From assembly GCF_002723995.1 (NCBI RefSeq), contig NZ_BEWP01000007.1, positions 1 through 64,000 of the forward strand: DNA of 64,000 nucleotides. Reading direction: 5' to 3'. A program made the translations under genes and the position numbers. This document shows positions 57,611 through 64,000 of this stretch, piece by piece. Numbering within the stretch: the first letter of the stretch is position 1; each line of letters opens with the position of its first letter. The DNA comes from Gluconobacter kondonii (GTDB lineage: Bacteria; Pseudomonadota; Alphaproteobacteria; Acetobacterales; Acetobacteraceae). Under the pieces are notes generated by a model. The model saw nothing but the letters and a program-made list of their open reading frames with translations. It was not told the origin of the DNA and searched no databases.

Positions 57611-59046
57611 AACGCAATCCCCGCCGGAGACAGCCCGATCGACCCCAGAGCCGCAGGTACCCGCTCCACGGGACAGCCTTGCAACATTACCCCCAGAACC
57701 GGCAGAACCGAGACACCCGGATCACGGACATGCAGGTTCTCGATCCGGCCGTTTTTCAACCGCACCCAGTACCACACGTCTCCGCGCGCGCCCTCGGCCA
57801 CGCCAATACCCTCATCCGTGCTGTCCGGCGCGGGTTCGTCATCGTCCAGACCGATGCTTCCCAGAATCCGTTCCATCAGCTTCAGCGAGTCCCTGATTTC
57901 CGCAAGCCGCAGCCCATCACGCGCCCGGGCATCGCCACTGCTCGATCCCGTCGCCCGCAGCGCCTCCAGCCGCATTCCGGCTTCCCGCCGTCGCATATCC
58001 ATGCTGCGACCGCTCGCACGCCCTGTCACGCCCCCAACGGCAAAACGCTCCGCCAGCCGCGCATCCAGAACTGCAAACCCGTTCAGACGGGACGCAAAAA
58101 CCCGATGAAGCTCCTCCAGCGCTGCAAGACGTGGCTGCATCGCCGCGTGAACAGCCTGCGCCAGCGGGACGATTTCCAACCCCTCGCGAAAGCCGCCACA
58201 ACTCACCGTATCCATCAAACGCCGCGACACGCCCTGCTCCGAACAGGCCTGCGCAATGGCCTCGCGCGCATGATCACAATGTGTCGCCAGCAATTCCGCA
58301 TCCACGCCCCGCGCCGTCCGGGCCATGTCGAACAGATGAAGCGACATCCGCTCGATCTCCAGCAGGATCATCCACACATCCCGAACTCCCGGCCCCGGAA
58401 CCTGCCCGCGCGCCTGCGCCACAGCACGCGCGAAAGCCAGAGGATGCGCCACGAAACCACCCGCCGTCATCCGCGCCACGAGGAACATGGCCTCCTCCGG
58501 CGTCTTCCCCAAAAGACGCGACACCACACCCCGATGTGCCCCGCCCGCACAGACATCCACAGCCCGGATCTTCCCTTTCAGAACCTCGAAAGACAGATCC
58601 AGAGGGCCACTCAACCCCGTCTGCTCCGGGCGCAGAAAGCGGCTCCCTCCGAGCGGACGCAGCCCCCCCGAAGCCGGTCCGGGACGGGACGACAATGGCC
58701 ATGTGGACGTCCAGCCACCTTCATCCAGCGCAGGCGTACCGTTCCCACGCGCCTCCATAGCCTCGACGCCATACAGGTCATACGACACGCGCTCGCCCCA
58801 TTCCGCCCCGGCAAACCGCGACGACGGCGCCAAATACCGACGGTCTTCCACAACCGTACTCGCCAGAATCGGGCGATCCCCCTCCAGCAGCAGAACATAG
58901 GCGCGCGCATCATCCGCCCAGCACGAGATCAGCGGCAACGTCGCGCCCGGAACACAGAGCATATCGCTCCACTGTGCGGGATCGAGATGATAATGCGACA
59001 GCGCCACACGCTCGCCACCACGGATGATGCGCCCCATGCTCTTCAT
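57607..59046 (-). CDS. NuoCD/HyfG-like large subunit without Ni-Fe ligands
   Basis: A 479-residue protein: an N-terminal NuoC-like part (res 1-130) fused to a hydrogenase-large-subunit/NuoD-like part. GAHRGVVSRLL matches the NHRGIEK block. The first CxxC of hydrogenases aligns with ARMTAGGFVAH, giving Thr194 and Gly197; the C-terminal DPCxxC aligns with RDPGVSVL, giving Gly444 and Val447. All four Ni ligands are gone, so it is not a hydrogenase. Start at 59046 overlaps the previous stop (ATGA); an upstream ATG at 59073 is possible. Best described as Ehr-type. Confidence 0.82.
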   Translation of the reverse strand: MKSMGRIIRGGERVALSHYHLDPAQWSDMLCVPGATLPLISCWADDARAYVLLLEGDRPILASTVVEDRRYLAPSSRFAGAEWGERVSYDLYGVEAMEARGNGTPALDEGGWTSTWPLSSRPGPASGGLRPLGGSRFLRPEQTGLSGPLDLSFEVLKGKIRAVDVCAGGAHRGVVSRLLGKTPEEAMFLVARMTAGGFVAHPLAFARAVAQARGQVPGPGVRDVWMILLEIERMSLHLFDMARTARGVDAELLATHCDHAREAIAQACSEQGVSRRLMDTVSCGGFREGLEIVPLAQAVHAAMQPRLAALEELHRVFASRLNGFAVLDARLAERFAVGGVTGRASGRSMDMRRREAGMRLEALRATGSSSGDARARDGLRLAEIRDSLKLMERILGSIGLDDDEPAPDSTDEGIGVAEGARGDVWYWVRLKNGRIENLHVRDPGVSVLPVLGVMLQGCPVERVPAALGSIGLSPAGIAL

Positions 59047-60131
59047 GGCCGCCACCCCGTCACCGGATGCCATGCAAGAAACAGCGGGCCACACAAACCG
59101 CCCAGCAGAAGAACAGTCTGTGTCACAGCGACGATACCCCGCTCCCCCCGTCCGAAGGCTGGCAGCAATGTCATAGGCCGTACGGACCACAAAGCAGGCA
59201 GCAGACACAACACCAGCAGAACGAGTTGCCCGGCATCAAGCGACCGCCCGATCCCGACCAGAGCGCAGAACACCGGCCAAGGTGCGGCTCCTGCCCCGAT
59301 GGTCTCCGCTCCCTCACCTTCATGCAGATCCAGAACGGCCAGTCCCAGCGCCGCCAGAAGCAGCAGAACGATCGCCGGACCTTCGCCGGTCGCGGCCGCA
59401 ATAGCGCCCAGCGCCGACAGCATCGGCAAGGCAATCGTCCGCCCCGTCGAGCGCGTCACCACCAGCATGAGGAGTGTTCCAAAACCCGCAATCAGCATCA
59501 GCAGATGGACCAGCGGATAGGCACTCAGGCGGAACATCAGCATCAGCGCCGCAAACCGCAGCCCCGTATCCAGAAGCGCCGCCTCCGGCGCAGGCGCGGG
59601 TGACGGCCCCAGACCCGCCACCATGCATAGTCCGACCGTCAGCAGCACCGCCCCCAGCGATGACTGCTGCATCGGCAGCAGCGACGCGCCCAGAAGCCCC
59701 AGGACCACACCCCCGAGCCGACTGCGCGCAATGTCCCACACAATTGCGGCCTGCCGGGGACCACGCCCTTCGCGCCACGCCAGAAGAACTGCTCCTGCGC
59801 CACACAGGATGGTCACTGCGAACGCCGAATGGACGTTCAGCGCCAGCAGCGCACACCCCGTCACCAGAAACGGCAAAATCCGCCCCGTTCGGTCCCGGGC
59901 CTGCGGGAGAAGCAGTGGAATGGCCGTCACGATGCAGGAACACGCAGCGGCCAGCGCATCCGTGCCCGGCATCAGCCACACGGCCAGCGACGTGATGGCA
60001 AGCCCGGCCACGGCAAAAGTCCGACTGCTCGCAGACTGCCGGTTTTCAGGCGTCAGGAACAGCAGGAACGCTGCCAGAAGCGGCCAGACAGTGACGGCAA
60101 ACAGCGTACCGACAGGTGCGAGCGGATGCAT
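59043..60131 (-). CDS. HyfF-like antiporter-type membrane subunit, reduced
   Basis: A 362-residue highly hydrophobic protein, with about ten to twelve membrane helices, in the hyfF position. It is much shorter than HyfF (about 520 residues) and contains no lysine at all, whereas proton-pumping antiporter-like subunits need membrane-embedded lysines. Starts at MHPLAPVGTLF, overlapping the preceding gene (ATGA). Identity rests on order, hydropathy and size, so subunit naming is tentative. Confidence 0.65.
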   Translation of the reverse strand: MHPLAPVGTLFAVTVWPLLAAFLLFLTPENRQSASSRTFAVAGLAITSLAVWLMPGTDALAAACSCIVTAIPLLLPQARDRTGRILPFLVTGCALLALNVHSAFAVTILCGAGAVLLAWREGRGPRQAAIVWDIARSRLGGVVLGLLGASLLPMQQSSLGAVLLTVGLCMVAGLGPSPAPAPEAALLDTGLRFAALMLMFRLSAYPLVHLLMLIAGFGTLLMLVVTRSTGRTIALPMLSALGAIAAATGEGPAIVLLLLAALGLAVLDLHEGEGAETIGAGAAPWPVFCALVGIGRSLDAGQLVLLVLCLLPALWSVRPMTLLPAFGRGERGIVAVTQTVLLLGGLCGPLFLAWHPVTGWRP

Positions 60132-60652
60132 CAGACGTCCTCCACCCGTCGCCATGCCAGACGGGGCAGCAGCGTGACGCCAAGGGCCGCCAGAACGCCC
60201 CACAGGCTCAGAGCAGCGGCAAAAAGCGGCCATGAATTCAGAACGCACGCCACAACAACCAGCCCATCAGCCGCACGGATCAACCCGGTAAACTGAACCA
60301 GCGGCGTTCCCCAAGCAGCACCACATAACCCGGCCAGAACCGCTCCCGCGCCCAGAACCGGTGCAAGCCCCAGACCAGCGCCTGACAGACCGAGCGCCAG
60401 CAACAAAACAAGCGTGCCCACAACCGGCAAAACAGCCGCCTTGTCCGGCGCTTCCGGTGCAAACCGCCGCAGCCAGATCCATGCCAGAACGTTCAGCCCG
60501 ATCAGCGCCACGGACGTCAGCAGCGCCATCAACCCCGAACAAACCGTCGCCCCGGCAAAAGCGCAGACCGCCCCATAAAGCGGCAACCCCCGACCGTCTT
60601 TTCCCAACCCTGCAAGGGCCAGCAGCAAAAGCAGTCCGAACCCTACAATCAT
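60131..60652 (-). CDS. HyfE-like membrane subunit
   Basis: A 173-residue protein with five or so helices (MIVGFGLLLLLALAGLG at the start, LPRLAWRRVEDV at the end), in the position and with the helix count of HyfE, the small NuoK-related subunit. Charged membrane residues typical of NuoK are not obvious. Both ends overlap neighbours by 1-4 nt, implying coupled translation. Confidence 0.65.
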   Translation of the reverse strand: MIVGFGLLLLLALAGLGKDGRGLPLYGAVCAFAGATVCSGLMALLTSVALIGLNVLAWIWLRRFAPEAPDKAAVLPVVGTLVLLLALGLSGAGLGLAPVLGAGAVLAGLCGAAWGTPLVQFTGLIRAADGLVVVACVLNSWPLFAAALSLWGVLAALGVTLLPRLAWRRVEDV

Positions 60653-61518
60653 GTGCCAAACCTCCCCGCCAGAGCCAGAAGGAGCGCCACCCCCGCAAAC
60701 AGCGCCGTCAAACGTGCACTCCGCTCCTGCGCCATCAGTCTCAGTCCGACCGCCACGGCCACAGCCAGCGTCAACCGTGCGGCAAGTGCCACCAGTCCGA
60801 GCCACCAGCCCTGAACGCCTCCCTGCGCAAGCCCCACACTCACCGGCCATGCCAGATCAGCCAATAACAGCAGCCAGCCACAGTTCAGCACATCCGCAAT
60901 ACTGCGCGCCGCCTCACGCTCCTGCCGGTCCCGCACCCCGGACAACATACCCGTCACATCCTCGGAACGAAGCGGCGGACATGCAATTCCCAAAGCCAGC
61001 GCACAGGCGGCTAGCGCTCCCTCCAGACCCGGCTCAGGCTCGATATGCAACATCGCACACAAGCCCCCAAGGCCATCTGTCCCCGGAGCGGACAGCGCGA
61101 TCAGTGCTTCCGTCAGGCATAGCAGCAGAACCGCCGGAACCAGACGCGATGCCTCTCCCGACAAAACGCCCGGCCCCAGAAATCCACGCCCCATCAACAG
61201 CATGAGCCCCATGACGAGCGGATCCGCCAGCGAAGACAGCACCGATCCCGTTGTCACCACAGGCAGGCACACCAGCGCCAGCAGCCCCATGGTCAACGCA
61301 AGCGCCGGACGCCCTGAAAGCGGTGTCTGGAACAAGTTTTTCCAGAAACGACCCGCACCCAAAAGACGAAACCGCACCGCACCACCCGCGCGGCCAGCCA
61401 GCCAGAACGGCAGACCGTCCAGACACCACCCCAGCACAGGCGCCAGAACGAGCAGCAGCCCCAGTTGGAACAGCGCTTCCAGCACAGACAACGCAATCAG
61501 CCCCGCGTCATGCGCCAT
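60649..61518 (-). CDS. HyfC/NuoH-like membrane subunit
   Basis: A 289-residue membrane protein resembling the NuoH/HycD/HyfC family that anchors the electron-transfer arm: LLVLAPVLGWCLDGLPFWLAGRAG near the N-terminus, a cytosolic loop FWKNLFQTPLSG, then IEPEPGLEGALAACALALG, a counterpart of the acidic quinone-cavity segment. About eight hydrophobic segments. It overlaps both neighbours by 1-4 nt. Confidence 0.7.
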   Translation of the reverse strand: MAHDAGLIALSVLEALFQLGLLLVLAPVLGWCLDGLPFWLAGRAGGAVRFRLLGAGRFWKNLFQTPLSGRPALALTMGLLALVCLPVVTTGSVLSSLADPLVMGLMLLMGRGFLGPGVLSGEASRLVPAVLLLCLTEALIALSAPGTDGLGGLCAMLHIEPEPGLEGALAACALALGIACPPLRSEDVTGMLSGVRDRQEREAARSIADVLNCGWLLLLADLAWPVSVGLAQGGVQGWWLGLVALAARLTLAVAVAVGLRLMAQERSARLTALFAGVALLLALAGRFGT

Positions 61519-62759
61519 TACGTCATCACTCCCAGCACCGCGAGAACGAGGCCGAGAAGAACAAGCCAGAGCCCCACGGCCCCCTGACGCAGATCGGGCA
61601 AAACGGGCGCTTTCATCCCTTTCAGCGCCCTGAAACGAACTCGCCCTGACACGACAAAACGACGCAGGCTCCAGCCCAGAGACGGCGCCTCTTCAAACAG
61701 GACATCGCCTGATGCCAGCAATGTCATCAATGCCGGAGCCAGCGTGGAAGCCGCCTGAACGATCCCCCCCATAATGCGCCAGGGACGCACGAGAACAATC
61801 CAGATCAAGGCTCCAACCATCACGAAGGCCATCAACCGGAAATGGGAGCCATCGCCTGCACCAATACTCCAGACGGGCCAGACCCATTCCCCTCCCACAC
61901 CATGCAGCGCAGGGCTTGTCAGCCCGAACACCAGCGCGGGCAAAAGCAGACTCCCAGCACCCACCAGCAATACGGAAACACCGGATATAGCAGCCTGTCC
62001 TCCAGACATCTGCCGCCCAACAACAAGCAGATCGGACAGCGCCAGAACGCCCAGAAGCAACGCCACAATCACGCCGAGGACGCTCCAGCCCTCGACACCC
62101 GCCGCCATGCCCAACGCCGCATGAATCCCAAGCCACAGAACGACCAGTCCGGGCAAAGGCGGAAACGGCAGACGCAATACGGCCAGCGCTGGAAACCGAA
62201 GCCCCAGTGATACCGTCAAAACCAGAGTTGCGAGATCAAGAAACGCAGCTTCCAGTGCAATCCGGGCACAGACCGCAAGCCCTTCGTCCTGCGCGGCCAC
62301 CACCAGAACCATCAACAGAACGGGGCGCAAAAGCCCCAGATTTCCCGGCCGACGCGCTCCCAGAACGGACCATCCGATCAGCCCGAGCACACCCACACCC
62401 AGACCAGCAACCAGTTCGGCCGATACAGCTTCCGGAGCATGCCACACCAGCGACACGCCCAGAATGCTCATAACGGCGGAGCAGCCCCCGTCTCTGCGAC
62501 GCACGAGCGCAGACCAGAACAGAACAGGCAGCAGCCCCAGCAAAACAGGTGTCTGGGCGGGAAACAGAACGCTCAGCAGCAGAACCGGAACGCTCCACAC
62601 CGCCGGACAGGCATCCCGCTCCTGCGCCGCAATCACGCCCAGCGACACAGCCAGAACGGCAGGCGAAAGCGCCAATACCGCAGCCAAAGCCGCCAGACAC
62701 ACGACTACAGCCTGCCCGAACCGCCCCGGCTGGATCACCCGCACACAGGCAGGCACCAC
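61518..62759 (-). CDS. HyfB-like antiporter-type membrane subunit, reduced
   Basis: A 413-residue, extremely hydrophobic protein in the hyfB position, against about 670 residues for HyfB. RLPFPPLPGLVVLWLG resembles the conserved LPPxPGFV block of NuoN/HyfB proteins. Only two lysines occur, both in one polar segment (ALKGMKAPVLP), so the usual channel lysines are absent. The start is GTG 62759, but the frame stays open to 62835 and encodes a plausible continuation of the first helix; a non-canonical upstream start is possible. First gene of the cluster. Confidence 0.65.
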   Translation of the reverse strand: MVPACVRVIQPGRFGQAVVVCLAALAAVLALSPAVLAVSLGVIAAQERDACPAVWSVPVLLLSVLFPAQTPVLLGLLPVLFWSALVRRRDGGCSAVMSILGVSLVWHAPEAVSAELVAGLGVGVLGLIGWSVLGARRPGNLGLLRPVLLMVLVVAAQDEGLAVCARIALEAAFLDLATLVLTVSLGLRFPALAVLRLPFPPLPGLVVLWLGIHAALGMAAGVEGWSVLGVIVALLLGVLALSDLLVVGRQMSGGQAAISGVSVLLVGAGSLLLPALVFGLTSPALHGVGGEWVWPVWSIGAGDGSHFRLMAFVMVGALIWIVLVRPWRIMGGIVQAASTLAPALMTLLASGDVLFEEAPSLGWSLRRFVVSGRVRFRALKGMKAPVLPDLRQGAVGLWLVLLGLVLAVLGVMT

Positions 62760-62866
62760 CAGAACCGCAAGGCAGAGGGAAACCGGATCAGTATGGAACA
62801 GGGACGTGAAAATATGCAGGGCGCGGTCCGCAGGTTAGGGAGAACGGACCGCAACCATCACGACCG

Positions 62867-63712
62867 TCAGATCATGGCGAGAGATAGCTTGCGTTTCGGA
62901 GAAGGGAAAGCACTGTCAAGCGTTTTGAGATCCGCATCCGTCAGGCTGATCTCCAGACTGGCAAGATTTCCCGCCACATGCTTCTCAGACGCGGCCTTCG
63001 GAATGGCCAGAACATTTGGTCGACGCAACACCCAGGCCAGAGCAATCTGGGCCGGATCGGCAGGCCCAAGCGACGTCTCATGCCGTGACGCCAGCTCTTT
63101 CAGAGCCGGATGCTCCAGAAGCTCCCCGCCCTGCCCGAGCGGCGAATAGGCCATCGTCACCGTTCCGGATTTCAGATCATGATCCAGAAGATCGAACTCT
63201 GTTCCCCGGTGCTCCAGATTATATAGAATCTGATTGACCAGACAGTTTTCGGACAGGCTTTCGATCTCTTCCATGTCCTCGACATCGAAGTTCGACACAC
63301 CCCAGCCCCGGATCAGACCTTCGTCCTTCAGATCCTCAAAAGCCTGAACCGTTTCCTCAAGTGGCGTCCCCCCGTGCCAGTGCAGCAGATACAGATCCAA
63401 CCACTCTGTCTCCAGATGCTCCAGAGACCGCTGACAGGCCTTATAAACCCCGTCATAAGACGCATTTGACGGCACGATCTTGCTCACGAGATAAACATCC
63501 TCGCGCACATCCGAAATTGCTTCCCCCACCAGATCTTCCGAGCGCCCGTCTCCATACATCTCAGCCGTATCAATAACCCGCAGACCGGCCTCCAGCCCCT
63601 TGCGCAGGCTCTTGATCTCACTGCTGCGCCGCGAAGCACTGTCGCCGATATTCCAGGTTCCCATCCCCAGTGCCGGAACCGTGACACCATTCCTGAGCGT
63701 GACTGTTTTCAT
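62867..63712 (-). CDS. Aldo/keto reductase
   Basis: A 281-residue NADPH-dependent reductase. Catalytic tetrad visible as DTAEMYGDG (Asp, Tyr), VSKIVPS (Lys) and LYLLHWHG (His); a PKAASEKHVAGN segment near the C-terminus binds the cofactor phosphate. Such enzymes reduce sugars, ketones or aldehydes and are abundant in Gluconobacter. A near-perfect AGGAGGTGG precedes the ATG at 63712. Substrate unknown. Confidence 0.92.
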   Translation of the reverse strand: MKTVTLRNGVTVPALGMGTWNIGDSASRRSSEIKSLRKGLEAGLRVIDTAEMYGDGRSEDLVGEAISDVREDVYLVSKIVPSNASYDGVYKACQRSLEHLETEWLDLYLLHWHGGTPLEETVQAFEDLKDEGLIRGWGVSNFDVEDMEEIESLSENCLVNQILYNLEHRGTEFDLLDHDLKSGTVTMAYSPLGQGGELLEHPALKELASRHETSLGPADPAQIALAWVLRRPNVLAIPKAASEKHVAGNLASLEISLTDADLKTLDSAFPSPKRKLSLAMI

Positions 63713-63733
63713 GACCACCTCCTGTCCCTGCCC

Positions 63734-64000
63734 TCAAGACCCATGCTCCCAAACAACGACAGGATCGGCAGTCTGTTCCCTCACAATCCCCTCGACCTTC
63801 AGAAGGTCGCGCAGCTTTCGCACGATCGGGAAAACTTCGACGTTGTGATCTCCCCCCAAATCCCGCCAGGCCGCCTGCTCCAGTTCCATGATCTCCCGGT
63901 CTTCCTCAAAAATCCGGTTCGTGAAAATGCCCAGCGCGGGCCAGATCACATCAATCAGGAATGGCGTTTTCGGACGCAGCACCGAAAGCAGACCGAATGT
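63734..64000 (-). CDS. C-terminus of a gene cut by the window edge, possibly Rieske oxygenase
   Basis: The frame is open from 63734 to the right end without a stop, so only the last 88 residues are seen. They include LRPKTPFLIDVIWPALGIFTN, IFEEDREIMELEQAAW and a final IVREQTADPVVVWE. The EEDREIMELEQ segment reminds me of the C-terminal part of Rieske-type ring-hydroxylating oxygenase alpha subunits. That is a weak resemblance; the N-terminal Rieske domain would be outside. Confidence 0.45.
   Translation of the reverse strand, partial: TFGLLSVLRPKTPFLIDVIWPALGIFTNRIFEEDREIMELEQAAWRDLGGDHNVEVFPIVRKLRDLLKVEGIVREQTADPVVVWEHGS

Noticed and set aside
57679-59520. 613-codon open frame on the plus strand
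   Set aside because: It is antisense to the large-subunit gene, is rich in Arg/Pro/Ser and has no domain; it is a by-product of high GC at third positions.
57125-62759. Active hydrogenase 4 or formate hydrogenlyase
   Set aside because: All four Ni-ligand cysteines are missing, and ferredoxin, formate dehydrogenase and maturation genes are absent.

Overview
The window is 64 kb of GC-rich chromosome from an acetic acid bacterium, most likely Gluconobacter oxydans or a close relative. The main evidence is an 808-residue PQQ-dependent membrane glucose dehydrogenase, a cyanide-insensitive-type bd quinol oxidase, a ROK fructokinase, and a 6S RNA between zapA and fau. From memory, not checked, the order gcd, 13 genes, cydAB, frk matches G. 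oxydans 621H. No rRNA, tRNA, IS element or CRISPR array was seen.

Layout. 0.15-2.3 kb (minus): YmdB-like phosphoesterase, fau, 6S RNA, zapA and a small unknown gene. 2.3-4.6 kb: an unknown gene coupled to a ThiE-like protein, then two envelope lipoproteins. 4.7-7.9 kb: epmA and epmB (divergent), an AhpD-like protein and efp, the EF-P lysylation system with its substrate. 7.9-13.7 kb: an inositol-phosphatase-family gene, a periplasmic OmpA-like protein with a MotA/MotB-like stator pair, then lepA. 13.7-21.1 kb: two glycosyltransferases, heme oxygenase, an AsmA protein, a purine permease and an orphan phage-type lysin/holin pair. 21.2-25.5 kb: tusA, xseB-ispA-dxs and tlyA. 25.6-36.3 kb: rlmN, argG, a lipoprotein FKBP, tdk, a c-type cytochrome, trpS, and the minus-strand series rpmI-rplT-pheS-pheT-lpxB.

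36.6-44.5 kb: gcd, small secreted proteins, sufE and two coupled histidine kinases. 44.5-49.9 kb: a small membrane protein, a zinc-ribbon protein, ftsE-ftsX-ydcF-plsC and a DUF2125 protein. 49.9-52.8 kb: cioA-cioB plus a 49-residue DUF2474 microprotein, with a consensus FNR/ANR site upstream. 52.8-57 kb: gloB, a methyltransferase, psd-pssA and the ROK kinase.

57.1-62.8 kb is the most unusual part. Six minus-strand genes overlap by 1-4 bases and follow the order of the hyf (hydrogenase 4) membrane and catalytic subunits. The large subunit has lost all four Ni-ligand cysteines, the small subunit keeps four cysteines fitting one [4Fe-4S] cluster, the two antiporter-like subunits are short and nearly or wholly lysine-free, and no ferredoxin or formate dehydrogenase subunit is present. 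It fits an energy-converting-hydrogenase-related (Ehr) complex that cannot be a hydrogenase. An aldo/keto reductase and a truncated gene end the window.

Functionally, gcd, the c-type cytochrome, the bd oxidase and possibly the Ehr-like complex all feed or drain the quinone pool of a bacterium that lives by rapid periplasmic oxidation. Most other genes are housekeeping: translation, isoprenoids, phospholipids, cell division and envelope.
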